From Enterobacter kobei (GTDB lineage Bacteria; Pseudomonadota; Gammaproteobacteria; Enterobacterales; Enterobacteriaceae), in NCBI RefSeq assembly GCF_018323985.1, contig NZ_AP024590.1, positions 1,612,001 to 1,676,000 on the forward strand: DNA of 64,000 bases, written 5' to 3'. Position 1 is the stretch's first letter. Every line of letters starts with the position of its first letter. Under the pieces are notes generated by a model. The model ran no database searches, was not told the origin of the DNA, and saw only the letters and a program-made list of their open reading frames with translations. Position numbers and translations under genes: made by a program. Below are positions 35,591-44,494 of this stretch, piece by piece.

Positions 35591-35618
35591 TGAGTCGGTA
35601 CTATCCGGGGAAATAAGA

Positions 35619-36461
35619 ATGACAACAGATAATCCGCTGATCTCAATTTACATGCCAACCTGGAACAGGCAGCAACTGGCGATTCGGGCGATTAAATCGG
35701 TGCTGCGCCAGGATTACAGCAACTGGGAAATGATCATCGTTGATGACTGCTCGTCGTCCTGGGAGCAGTTACAGCAGTTTGTCGATAGCCTGAACGATCC
35801 ACGTGTGCGCTACACCCATAACGATATCAATACCGGTGCCTGCGCGGTGCGCAACCAGGCCATTTTGCAGGCCAACGGCGAATTTATCACCGGTATTGAT
35901 GATGATGACGAATGGACGCCGAATCGCCTGTCGGTTTTTCTGGCGCACAAACACCAGCTGGTGACCCACGCGTTTTTATACGCCAACGACTATATCTGCG
36001 AGGGTGAAGTCTACGCTCAGCCTGCGAGTCTGCCGCTGTACCCGAAATCGCCGTACTCCCGCACGCTGTTCTATAAACGCAATATCATCGGCAATCAGGT
36101 GTTTACCTTTGCCTGGCGTTTCAAAGAGTGCCTGTTCGATACCGAACTGAAAGCCGCACAGGATTACGACATTTTCCTGCGGATGGTGGTGGAATACGGC
36201 GAGCCGTGGAAAGTGGAAGAAGCCACGCAGATCCTGCACGTTAATCACGGCGAAATGCAGATCACTGCATCGCCGAAAAAGTTCTCCGGTTATTTTCATT
36301 TCTACCGTAAGCACAAAGACAAGTTTGACCGCGCCAGCAAAAAGTATCAGCTGTTCACGCTTTATCAGATCCGCAACAAGCGCATGACGTGGCGCACGCT
36401 GTTAACGCTGCTGTCCGTGCGTAACGGTAAACGCCTCGCTGACGGGCTGCGGGGGAAATAA
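35619..36461 (+). CDS. wcaA: Colanic acid glycosyltransferase WcaA
   Basis: GT-A fold family 2 glycosyltransferase, 280 residues (E. coli 279). The N terminus ISIYMPTWNRQQLAIRAIKS leads the nucleotide-binding domain, with IIVDDCSS and the metal-binding TGIDDDDEWTP motif near residues 90-100. It adds one sugar of the colanic acid repeat on the cytoplasmic face of the inner membrane. First gene after the REP pair; its stop overlaps the wcaB start by one base. Confidence 0.94.
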   Translation: MTTDNPLISIYMPTWNRQQLAIRAIKSVLRQDYSNWEMIIVDDCSSSWEQLQQFVDSLNDPRVRYTHNDINTGACAVRNQAILQANGEFITGIDDDDEWTPNRLSVFLAHKHQLVTHAFLYANDYICEGEVYAQPASLPLYPKSPYSRTLFYKRNIIGNQVFTFAWRFKECLFDTELKAAQDYDIFLRMVVEYGEPWKVEEATQILHVNHGEMQITASPKKFSGYFHFYRKHKDKFDRASKKYQLFTLYQIRNKRMTWRTLLTLLSVRNGKRLADGLRGK

Positions 36462-36952
36462 TGCGACTGGAAGATTTTCGCGCTAACCACTGGAGCCTGC
36501 GTCCCTGCTGCATGGTGATGGCCTACCGCATCGCGCATTTCTGCTCGGTGTGGCGTAAAAAACATGTGCTTAACAATATCTGGGCCGCACCCGTGCTGGT
36601 GCTGTACCGCTTCATTACCGAATGCCTGTTTGGTTACGAAATTCAGGCGGCAGCCACCATCGGACGGCGTTTCACCATTCATCACGGCTATGCAGTGGTG
36701 ATCAATAAAAACGTCGTGGCGGGCGATGATTTCACTATCCGTCACGGCGTCACCATCGGCAACCGTGGCGCGGACAGCCTGGCCTGTCCGGTCATTGGTA
36801 ACGGCGTTGAGCTGGGTGCCAACGTAGTGATGATCGGTGATATCACCATCGGCAACAACGTGACCATCGGTGCAGGCAGTGTGGTACTGGACAGCGTGCC
36901 GGACAACGCGCTGGTGGTGGGTGAGAAAGCGCGCGTGAAGGTAATTAAATGA
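36461..36952 (+). CDS. wcaB: Colanic acid acetyltransferase WcaB
   Basis: Hexapeptide-repeat (left-handed beta-helix) acetyltransferase related to serine acetyltransferases, 163 residues (E. coli 162). Repeats such as IGRRFTIHHGYAVVIN and IGNNVTIGAGSVVLD are visible, and the active-site histidine lies in the IHHG segment. It acetylates a sugar of the colanic acid unit. Its stop overlaps wcaC by four bases (ATGA). Confidence 0.93.
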   Translation: MRLEDFRANHWSLRPCCMVMAYRIAHFCSVWRKKHVLNNIWAAPVLVLYRFITECLFGYEIQAAATIGRRFTIHHGYAVVINKNVVAGDDFTIRHGVTIGNRGADSLACPVIGNGVELGANVVMIGDITIGNNVTIGAGSVVLDSVPDNALVVGEKARVKVIK

Positions 36953-38166
36953 ACATTCTGCAATTTAATGTGCGTCTCGCCGAGGGCGGCGCAGCGGGCG
37001 TGGCGCTGGATTTGCACCAGCGCGCGCTGCAAAAAGGACTGCCTTCCCGTTTTGTGTACGGCTATGGCAAGGGCGGTAAAAACAGCGTCAGCCATGACGA
37101 TTATCCGCAGGTGATCAAACAGACCCCGCGCCTGACCTCGATAGCCAATCTGGCGCTGTTTCGTCTGTTTAACCGCGATCTGTTCGGCAACCTGAACAAT
37201 TTGTACCGTACCGTCACCCGCACGCCGGGTCCGGTGGTGCTGCACTTTCACGTCATGCACAGTTACTGGCTGAACCTCAGCGACCTGGTGGCTTTTTGCC
37301 AGAAAGTGAACGCGCACAAGCCGGACGTGACCTTCGTCTGGACGCTGCACGATCACTGGAGCGTCACCGGCCGCTGTGCCTTTACCGACGGCTGCGAAGG
37401 CTGGAAATCGAACTGCCAGAAATGCCCGACGCTCAGTAACTATCCGCCGGTGAAAATCGACCGTGCGCACCAGCTGGTGGCGGGCAAGCGCGAGCTGTTT
37501 AAAACGATGCTGGCGCTCGGCTGCACCTTTATCTCCCCAAGCCAGCACGTGGCTGATGCCTTCAACAGTATTTACGGCGAAGGGCGCTGCCGCATTATCA
37601 ATAACGGCATTGATGTGGCGACCGAGGCGATCCTCGCGGAACTGACGCCGGTGAGCGAAACCGCAGGCGTGCCAAAAATCGCCATTGTGGCCCACGATTT
37701 GCGCTACGACGGTAAAACGAATCAGCGGCTGGTGCGCGACATGATGGCGCTCGGCGATAAAATCGAACTGCATACGTTCGGCAAGTTTTCGCCTTTTGAA
37801 GGCGCGAACGTGGTGAACCACGGTTTTATGACCGATAAGCGCCAGCTGATGAGCGAACTTAATCAGATGGACGCGCTGGTGTTCAGCTCGCGGGTCGACA
37901 ACTATCCGCTGATCCTCTGCGAAGCGCTGTCGATCGGCGTGCCGGTCATAGCGACGCATAGCGAAGCAGCGCAGGAAGTGCTGCACAAGTCCGGCGGTAA
38001 AACCTTTGCCGAATCGGAAGTGGTCTCCCTGGTGCAACGCCCAAAAGCGGATATTGCCCAGGCGGTGTTTGGCACCACGCTGGACGCATTCCGCGCGCGC
38101 AGCCGCCAGGCATACAGTGGCGAACAGATGCTGGAGGAGTATGTCTCGTTCTATCAGAGTCTGTAG
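36949..38166 (+). CDS. wcaC: Colanic acid glycosyltransferase WcaC
   Basis: GT-B family 4 glycosyltransferase, 405 residues as in E. coli. The C-terminal nucleotide-sugar domain shows the family pattern with conserved glutamates in ILCEALSIGVPVIAT. It transfers one sugar in the colanic acid repeat. The 3' end overlaps wcaD by 26 bases and supplies the wcaD ribosome site (GGAGGAG). Confidence 0.94.
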   Translation: MNILQFNVRLAEGGAAGVALDLHQRALQKGLPSRFVYGYGKGGKNSVSHDDYPQVIKQTPRLTSIANLALFRLFNRDLFGNLNNLYRTVTRTPGPVVLHFHVMHSYWLNLSDLVAFCQKVNAHKPDVTFVWTLHDHWSVTGRCAFTDGCEGWKSNCQKCPTLSNYPPVKIDRAHQLVAGKRELFKTMLALGCTFISPSQHVADAFNSIYGEGRCRIINNGIDVATEAILAELTPVSETAGVPKIAIVAHDLRYDGKTNQRLVRDMMALGDKIELHTFGKFSPFEGANVVNHGFMTDKRQLMSELNQMDALVFSSRVDNYPLILCEALSIGVPVIATHSEAAQEVLHKSGGKTFAESEVVSLVQRPKADIAQAVFGTTLDAFRARSRQAYSGEQMLEEYVSFYQSL

Positions 38167-39364
38167 TTATCTGCTGCTGCCACTCATCTATCTGCTGGTG
38201 AACGTGAAAATCGCCCAGATAGGGGAGAGCTTCCCGATAACCATCGTCACCTTTTTACCGGTCCTGCTGCTGCTGTATGTCGAGAAGATCAGCATTAAGA
38301 AGCTGATGATTGCGCTGGGCATCGGTGTCGGGCTGACGCTGTTTAACTATATTTTCGGTCAGTCGCTGAATGCCGGAAAGTATGTCACCTCGACGCTGCT
38401 GTTTGTCTATCTGGTGATCATCATCGGCATGGTGTGGAGTATTCGCTTCAAAACGATTTCGCCGCATAACTACCGTAAGATTTTACGCTTCTTCTGGCTG
38501 GTGGTGGGCTTTGTGGTCATGCTCGCCGCCGCCGAAATGGCGCAGATTATTCTCAGCGGCGGTAGCAGCCTGATGGAGAATATTTCGAAATATCTGATTT
38601 ACAGTAACAGCTATGTTCTGAATTTCATTAAGTTTGGTGGTAAGCGAACCACTGCTATGTATTTTGAACCAGCGTTTTTCGCTCTGGCATTAATCTCAAT
38701 TTGGCTTAGCATCAAACAGTTTGGTATCAAAACCCCCAAGACCGATGCTATGATTCTGGCAGGGATAGTCCTCTCTGGATCGTTCTCTGGGGTAATGACA
38801 TTTATCCTGTTTTACCTGCTGGAATGGGCATTCCAGTATCTGAATAAAGAGGCGATTAAGAAAAAGCTGCCCCTGGCGATAATTTCACTCGCCGTGTTTA
38901 TGGTCGGCGTGGTATTCGCATTTCCTTATATTTCGGAACGTCTGGGTGATTTAGGTACGGAAGGGTCGTCTTCTTATTACCGTATCATCGGACCGCTGGC
39001 GATGGTGGGCTATTCATTAACCAATATCGACGGTGTGGTGCGTTTCGGTTCGCTTTATGAATATGTTGCATCATTCGGAATCTTTAACGGTGCGGACGTC
39101 GGAAAAACAATAGACAATGGGTTGTATCTGCTAATCATTTATTTCTCATGGTTCGCAGTGTTACTGACGATATGGTACATGTCGAAAGTGGTAAAAATGA
39201 TGATTAACGCGTTTGGTAATAATCAGAATTATCGCGTTCAACTTTTTCTTTTTACCCCGGTGTCATTGTTTTTTACCGGTTCGATTTTTAGTCCAGAATA
39301 TGCTTTTTTAATCGTCTGCCCTTTTATTTTGCGCAAAGCGCTAAATATTACGCATTCAAGATGA
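38141..39364 (+). CDS. wcaD: Colanic acid polymerase WcaD
   Basis: Wzy-type polymerase of colanic acid, 407 residues (E. coli 405), with 10 or more predicted membrane segments. The true start is the ATG at 38141 (MSRSIRVCSY), preceded by GGAGGAG inside wcaC; an in-frame start at 38006 lies within wcaC and is not supported. The large loop with RFGSLYEYVASFGIFNGADV is conserved with E. coli. The 3' half is noticeably more AT-rich than its neighbours, as is usual for Wzy-type genes. Confidence 0.94.
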   Translation: MSRSIRVCSYLLLPLIYLLVNVKIAQIGESFPITIVTFLPVLLLLYVEKISIKKLMIALGIGVGLTLFNYIFGQSLNAGKYVTSTLLFVYLVIIIGMVWSIRFKTISPHNYRKILRFFWLVVGFVVMLAAAEMAQIILSGGSSLMENISKYLIYSNSYVLNFIKFGGKRTTAMYFEPAFFALALISIWLSIKQFGIKTPKTDAMILAGIVLSGSFSGVMTFILFYLLEWAFQYLNKEAIKKKLPLAIISLAVFMVGVVFAFPYISERLGDLGTEGSSSYYRIIGPLAMVGYSLTNIDGVVRFGSLYEYVASFGIFNGADVGKTIDNGLYLLIIYFSWFAVLLTIWYMSKVVKMMINAFGNNQNYRVQLFLFTPVSLFFTGSIFSPEYAFLIVCPFILRKALNITHSR

Positions 39365-39374
39365 GGTGGTTTAC

Positions 39375-40121
39375 ATGCTTCTAAGTGTCATTACTGTCGC
39401 GTTTCGGAATTATGACGGCGTGGCGAAAACTTATGCGTCACTGGCGCATCTGGCACAGGCACATGACATCACCTTCGAATGGATCGTGGTGGACGGCGGT
39501 TCCCAGGATGGCACTGCTGAATTTCTGGAAAACCTCAACGGTCAGTACAACTTACGTTACGTCAGCGAGAAAGATAAAGGCATCTACGATGCGATGAACA
39601 AAGGCATTGCGATGGCGGAAGGGCGGTTTGCGCTGTTCCTGAATTCCGGTGATATCTTCCACCCGGACGCCGCGGATGTCGTACGCCAGCTGGAGAACGC
39701 CCCGGAAAGCGCCATGTATATTGGCGATGCGTTACTCGATTTTGGTGACGGGAAAAAAATTCGCCGCAGTGCGAAACATGGATGGTATATCTACCATAGC
39801 TTACCGGCCAGCCATCAGGCGATCTTCTTCCCGGTTAGCGGTCTGAAAACCTACCCCTACGATTTACAATATAAAGTCTCTTCCGATTATGCGCTTGCCG
39901 CCCGGATGTATAAAGCGGGCTACGGCTTTAAGCGCCTGAAAGGACTGGTATCGGAATTTTCGATGGGTGGCGTGTCAACCTCGAATAATCTGGAATTATG
40001 CCAGGATGCTAAAAATGTGCAGCGCAAAATATTACGTGTGCCGGCATTTTGGGCAGAGCTTTCTTACCTGCTGCGCAAACGCACAACCGGTAAAACCAAA
40101 GCCTTATATAACAAAGCCTGA
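39375..40121 (+). CDS. wcaE: Colanic acid glycosyltransferase WcaE
   Basis: GT2 glycosyltransferase, 248 residues as in E. coli, starting at the ATG at 39375 (MLLSVITVAFRN) with GAGGTGG upstream; the in-frame ATG three codons earlier is less well placed. WIVVDGGSQDGT and FLNSGDIFHPDA supply the nucleotide-sugar and metal-binding motifs. Adds one sugar of the colanic acid unit. Separated from wcaF by 15 bases. Confidence 0.94.
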   Translation: MLLSVITVAFRNYDGVAKTYASLAHLAQAHDITFEWIVVDGGSQDGTAEFLENLNGQYNLRYVSEKDKGIYDAMNKGIAMAEGRFALFLNSGDIFHPDAADVVRQLENAPESAMYIGDALLDFGDGKKIRRSAKHGWYIYHSLPASHQAIFFPVSGLKTYPYDLQYKVSSDYALAARMYKAGYGFKRLKGLVSEFSMGGVSTSNNLELCQDAKNVQRKILRVPAFWAELSYLLRKRTTGKTKALYNKA

Positions 40122-40136
40122 ATATAAGGAAATAGT

Positions 40137-40706
40137 ATGCAGGAATTAAACGGATTCACGGTACCCGCCGGGTTCCGCGGGGCCAGTGCGCTCAAAGTTC
40201 AGCTCTGGTGGGCAGTACAGGCGACATTATTTGCCTGGTCACCGCAGGTGATGTACCGCTGGCGCGCACTTTTACTGCGCCTGTTTGGCGCAAAAATTGG
40301 TAAAGGCGTGGTGATCCGCCCGTCAGTGAAAATTACATATCCATGGAAATTAACGCTCGGTGATTATAGCTGGGTGGGTGATGACGCCGTGTTATACACG
40401 CTGGGCGATATCACTATCGGCGCAAATTCCGTGGTGTCACAAAAGTGTTATTTATGTACCGGCAGTCACGATTATCAGAGCGCGCATTTCGATATTAATG
40501 CCACTCCCATTGTGATTGGCGATAAATGCTGGCTGGCAACGGATGTTTTCGTCGCCCCCGGCGTACAGATTGGCGACGGCACCGTAGTTGGCGCCCGTAG
40601 CAGTGTTTTTAAGACGCTTCCGGCGAACGTGATTTGCCGGGGTAATCCCGCAGTGGTGACGCGCAAACGCGTCGAAACGGCACCTTTTGAGGAAAATAAA
40701 TTATGA
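40137..40706 (+). CDS. wcaF: Colanic acid acetyltransferase WcaF
   Basis: Left-handed beta-helix acetyltransferase, 189 residues, about seven longer than E. coli WcaF because of a C-terminal extension (RVETAPFEENKL). An N-terminal membrane-associated helix is followed by hexapeptide repeats (IGKGVVIRPSVKITYPW, IGDGTVVGARSSV) and the CTGSHDYQS active-site histidine loop. Overlaps gmd by four bases (ATGA). Confidence 0.93.
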   Translation: MQELNGFTVPAGFRGASALKVQLWWAVQATLFAWSPQVMYRWRALLLRLFGAKIGKGVVIRPSVKITYPWKLTLGDYSWVGDDAVLYTLGDITIGANSVVSQKCYLCTGSHDYQSAHFDINATPIVIGDKCWLATDVFVAPGVQIGDGTVVGARSSVFKTLPANVICRGNPAVVTRKRVETAPFEENKL

Positions 40707-41824
40707 GTAAAGTTGCTCTCATCACCGGCGTAACCGGACAGGATGGCTCTTATCTGGCTGAACTTCTCCTGGAGAAGGGTTATGAAGTTCACGGCATCAA
40801 ACGTCGTGCTTCCTCTTTTAACACTGAGCGTGTGGATCATATCTACCAGGATCCGCATACCAGCAACCCGAAATTCCACCTGCACTATGGCGATCTGACC
40901 GACAGCTCCAACCTGACGCGCATCCTGCAGGAAGTGCAGCCGGATGAAGTGTACAACCTGGGTGCGATGAGCCACGTTGCGGTTTCCTTCGAATCGCCGG
41001 AATACACTGCGGATGTTGACGCCATGGGTACCCTGCGTCTGCTGGAAGCGATCCGTTTCCTCGGCCTGGAAAAGAAAACCCGTTTCTATCAGGCATCCAC
41101 CTCTGAACTCTATGGTCTGGTGCAGGAAATCCCGCAGAAAGAGACCACGCCGTTCTACCCGCGTTCTCCGTATGCCGTTGCCAAACTGTACGCTTACTGG
41201 ATCACCGTTAACTACCGCGAATCCTATGGCATGTATGCCTGTAACGGCATCCTGTTCAACCACGAATCCCCGCGTCGCGGCGAAACCTTCGTGACCCGTA
41301 AAATTACCCGTGCTATCGCCAACATCGCTCAGGGTCTGGAATCCTGCCTGTACCTCGGCAACATGGACTCCCTGCGTGACTGGGGCCATGCGAAAGACTA
41401 CGTGAAAATGCAGTGGATGATGCTGCAACAGGATCACCCGGAAGATTTCGTTATCGCAACCGGCGTGCAGTACTCCGTACGTCAGTTCGTGGAAATGGCA
41501 GCGGCTCAGTTGGGTATCAAACTGCGCTTTGAAGGCACTGGCGTTGACGAGAAAGGCATTGTGGTGTCCGTAACCGGTCACGATGCACCGGGCGTGAAGC
41601 CAGGCGATGTGATTGTTTCTGTTGACCCGCGTTACTTCCGTCCGGCGGAAGTGGAAACCCTGCTGGGTGACCCGACCAAAGCACACGAAAAACTGGGCTG
41701 GAAACCAGAAACTACCCTGCAGGAGATGGTCTCTGAAATGGTAGCCAAGGATCTGGAAGCAGCTAAGAAACACTCGCTGCTGAAAGCTCATGGCTTCGAG
41801 GTCGCCATCGCGCTGGAGTCGTAA
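40703..41824 (+). CDS. gmd: GDP-mannose 4,6-dehydratase
   Basis: Converts GDP-D-mannose to GDP-4-keto-6-deoxymannose, first step of GDP-L-fucose synthesis; 373 residues as in E. coli. The nucleotide-binding motif GVTGQDGSYLAELLL is at residues 8-22, and the SDR catalytic set appears as STSELYG and YAVAK. The codon choice is that of a well-expressed gene, biased toward CTG, AAC and GAA, more than its neighbours. Two bases separate it from fcl, which uses its product. Confidence 0.97.
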   Translation: MSKVALITGVTGQDGSYLAELLLEKGYEVHGIKRRASSFNTERVDHIYQDPHTSNPKFHLHYGDLTDSSNLTRILQEVQPDEVYNLGAMSHVAVSFESPEYTADVDAMGTLRLLEAIRFLGLEKKTRFYQASTSELYGLVQEIPQKETTPFYPRSPYAVAKLYAYWITVNYRESYGMYACNGILFNHESPRRGETFVTRKITRAIANIAQGLESCLYLGNMDSLRDWGHAKDYVKMQWMMLQQDHPEDFVIATGVQYSVRQFVEMAAAQLGIKLRFEGTGVDEKGIVVSVTGHDAPGVKPGDVIVSVDPRYFRPAEVETLLGDPTKAHEKLGWKPETTLQEMVSEMVAKDLEAAKKHSLLKAHGFEVAIALES

Positions 41825-41826
41825 GC

Positions 41827-42792
41827 ATGAGCAAACAACGTATCTTTGTGGCCGGCCATCGTGGAATGGTGGGTTCGGCCATCGTACGACAGCTTGAGCA
41901 ACGCGGGGACGTTGAGCTCGTCCTGCGTACCCGTGATGAACTCAATCTGCTGGACGCCCGTGCGGTAAATGATTTCTTTGCCACCGAGTCCATTGACCAG
42001 GTCTACCTGGCGGCGGCGAAAGTGGGGGGTATTGTGGCGAACAATACCTACCCGGCCGAGTTCATTTTCGAAAACCTGATGATCGAGAGCAACATCATTC
42101 ACGCAGCACATATGCACAACGTGAATAAGCTGCTGTTCCTCGGCTCATCCTGCATCTACCCGAAAATGGCGAAGCAGCCGATGGCGGAAAGCGAGCTGTT
42201 GCAGGGCACGCTTGAAGCGACCAACGAACCGTACGCGATTGCCAAGATTGCCGGGATCAAACTGTGTGAGTCTTACAACCGCCAGTATGGCCGTGACTAT
42301 CGTTCGGTGATGCCGACTAACCTGTATGGCCCGAACGATAATTTCCATCCGAGCAACTCCCATGTGATCCCGGCGCTGCTGCGTCGTTTCCATGAAGCGG
42401 TCCAGGAAAACGCCACTGATGTGGTGGTGTGGGGCAGCGGTACGCCGATGCGCGAATTCCTGCATGTGGATGATATGGCGGCTGCCAGCATTCACGTGAT
42501 GGAGCTGGATCGCGAAGTGTGGGAAGAAAACACCGAACCGATGCTGTCGCACATCAACGTCGGTACCGGCGTGGACTGCACCATTCGTGAACTGGCGCAA
42601 ACCCTTGCGCAGGTCACCGGCTTTAAAGGCCGCGTGGTGTTCGACGCCAGCAAACCCGACGGTACACCGCGCAAGCTGCTTGATGTGACTCGTCTGCATC
42701 AGCTTGGCTGGTATCACGAGGTGTCACTGGAGCAGGGGCTGGCAAGCACCTATCAGTGGTTCCTTGAAAACCAGCACCGGTTCCGGGGGTAA
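41827..42792 (+). CDS. fcl: GDP-L-fucose synthase
   Basis: Bifunctional epimerase/reductase turning GDP-4-keto-6-deoxymannose into GDP-L-fucose, 321 residues as in E. coli. NADP motif GHRGMVGSAI at residues 10-19, Ser in LGSSCIYP and the YAIAK Tyr/Lys pair form the SDR active site. Known also as wcaG. Follows gmd by two bases; gmm follows after two more. Confidence 0.97.
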   Translation: MSKQRIFVAGHRGMVGSAIVRQLEQRGDVELVLRTRDELNLLDARAVNDFFATESIDQVYLAAAKVGGIVANNTYPAEFIFENLMIESNIIHAAHMHNVNKLLFLGSSCIYPKMAKQPMAESELLQGTLEATNEPYAIAKIAGIKLCESYNRQYGRDYRSVMPTNLYGPNDNFHPSNSHVIPALLRRFHEAVQENATDVVVWGSGTPMREFLHVDDMAAASIHVMELDREVWEENTEPMLSHINVGTGVDCTIRELAQTLAQVTGFKGRVVFDASKPDGTPRKLLDVTRLHQLGWYHEVSLEQGLASTYQWFLENQHRFRG

Positions 42793-42794
42793 GC

Positions 42795-43271
42795 ATGTTT
42801 TTGAGTCAAGAAGACTTCGCCACAGTAGTGCGCTCAACGCCGCTGATCTCCATCGATCTGATCGTGGAAAACTCGCGCGGTGAGGTTCTGCTGGGAGAAC
42901 GCACCAACCGTCCGGCCCAGGGATACTGGTTTGTCCCTGGCGGTCGCGTACAAAAGGATGAGCCGCTGGCCAGCGCCTTCGAGCGCCTGACCCTTGCGGA
43001 ACTGGGAACCCGTCTGCCGATGTCGGCAGGCGAGTTTTACGGCGTCTGGCAGCACTTCTATGACGACAACTTCTCCGGCCGCGATTTTTCCACGCACTAC
43101 ATCGTGCTTGGTTTCCGCGTCCGCGTGGATGAGAACAGCCTGACGCTGCCCGCAGAGCAGCACGGGGCGTGGCGCTGGATGATGCCTGACGCAATCGTGA
43201 ACAGCGAGAACGTGCACGACAACAGCCGCGCCTATTTCCGTGCCGATAAGTCCGGGGTACCGGGCTTATGA
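42795..43271 (+). CDS. gmm: GDP-mannose mannosyl hydrolase (Nudix)
   Basis: Nudix-fold enzyme hydrolysing GDP-mannose and GDP-glucose to GDP and sugar, 158 residues (E. coli 159). Its Nudix box (GGRVQKDEPLASAFERLTLA) departs from the usual REUxEE pattern, as in the E. coli enzyme, consistent with cleavage at carbon rather than phosphorus. Probably tunes GDP-sugar supply for colanic acid. Its stop overlaps wcaI by four bases. Confidence 0.95.
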   Translation: MFLSQEDFATVVRSTPLISIDLIVENSRGEVLLGERTNRPAQGYWFVPGGRVQKDEPLASAFERLTLAELGTRLPMSAGEFYGVWQHFYDDNFSGRDFSTHYIVLGFRVRVDENSLTLPAEQHGAWRWMMPDAIVNSENVHDNSRAYFRADKSGVPGL

Positions 43272-44491
43272 AAATCCTGGTGTATGGCATTAACTACTCG
43301 CCGGAGCTGACCGGGATCGGTAAGTACACCGGCGAGATGGTGGAATGGATGGCCCGTCAGGGCCATGACGTTCGCGTCATTACCGCGCCGCCGTACTACC
43401 CGGAATGGAAAGTGGGCGAGCCTTACTCGGCCTGGCGCTGGCGTCGGGAAGAGGGGGCGGCGACCGTCTGGCGCTGCCCGCTGTATGTGCCTAAAACCCC
43501 GACCACCTTAAAGCGCCTGATCCATCTGGGCAGCTTTGCGCTGAGCAGCTTCTTTCCGCTGATGGCGCAACGTCGCTGGAAGCCGGACCGCATTATCGGC
43601 GTGGTGCCGACGCTGTTTTGTACGCCGGGCATGCGCCTGCTGGCAAAACTTTCTGGCGCCCGCACCGTACTGCACATTCAGGATTATGAAGTCGATGCCA
43701 TGCTTGGCCTCGGCATGGCCGGTAAAGGTAAGGGCGGGCGAGTGGCCCGTCTTGCCAGCGCTTTTGAGCGCAGCGGCCTGCTCAACGTCGATAATGTATC
43801 GACGATTTCGCGCTCGATGATGAATAAAGCGCAGGAAAAAGGCGTACCGGCTGAGCGGGTGATTTTCTTCCCCAACTGGTCGGAAGTGGCGCGTTTTCGC
43901 GACGTCACCGACGCCGATGCTTTGCAGCTTCGTCAGCAACTGGGCCTGCCGGCGGATAAAAAAATCATTCTCTATTCCGGCAACATCGGCGAGAAGCAGG
44001 GGCTGGAGAGCGTGATTGACGCCGCTGACCGCCTGCGCGATCAGCCGTGGCTGTTCGTGATTGTCGGCCAGGGCGGCGGCAAAGCGCGACTGGAAAAAAT
44101 GGCCCGCGAGCGCGGCCTGAGCAACGTGATTTTTCATCCGTTGCAGTCTTACGACGCGCTGCCGGCGCTGCTGAAACTGGCGGACTGCCATCTGGTGATC
44201 CAGAAACGCGGCGCCGCTGACGCGGTACTGCCGTCGAAGCTGACCAATATTCTTGCGGTGGGCGGCAATGCGGTGATCACCGCAGAGCGCCACACCGAAC
44301 TGGGGCAACTGTGCGACACCTGTCCGGGGATCGCGGTCTGCGTGGAGCCGGAATCGGTTGACGCGCTGATCGACGGCATTGGCCAGGCCCTGCTGATGCC
44401 CAAATCCAACACGGTGGCACGTGAATATGCCGAACGCACGCTCGAAAAAGAGAACGTGTTAAGCCAATTTATTGCAGATATTCGGGATTAA
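43268..44491 (+). CDS. wcaI: Colanic acid glycosyltransferase WcaI
   Basis: GT-B family 4 glycosyltransferase, 407 residues as in E. coli. The N-terminal acceptor domain begins KILVYGINYSPELTGIGKYT, and the C-terminal domain contains LYSGNIGEKQGL and the donor-site segment around RGAADAVLPSKLTNILAVGG. In E. coli it is assigned as a fucosyltransferase acting second in the repeat. Overlaps gmm and precedes manC by three bases. Confidence 0.95.
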   Translation: MKILVYGINYSPELTGIGKYTGEMVEWMARQGHDVRVITAPPYYPEWKVGEPYSAWRWRREEGAATVWRCPLYVPKTPTTLKRLIHLGSFALSSFFPLMAQRRWKPDRIIGVVPTLFCTPGMRLLAKLSGARTVLHIQDYEVDAMLGLGMAGKGKGGRVARLASAFERSGLLNVDNVSTISRSMMNKAQEKGVPAERVIFFPNWSEVARFRDVTDADALQLRQQLGLPADKKIILYSGNIGEKQGLESVIDAADRLRDQPWLFVIVGQGGGKARLEKMARERGLSNVIFHPLQSYDALPALLKLADCHLVIQKRGAADAVLPSKLTNILAVGGNAVITAERHTELGQLCDTCPGIAVCVEPESVDALIDGIGQALLMPKSNTVAREYAERTLEKENVLSQFIADIRD

Positions 44492-44494
44492 ACA

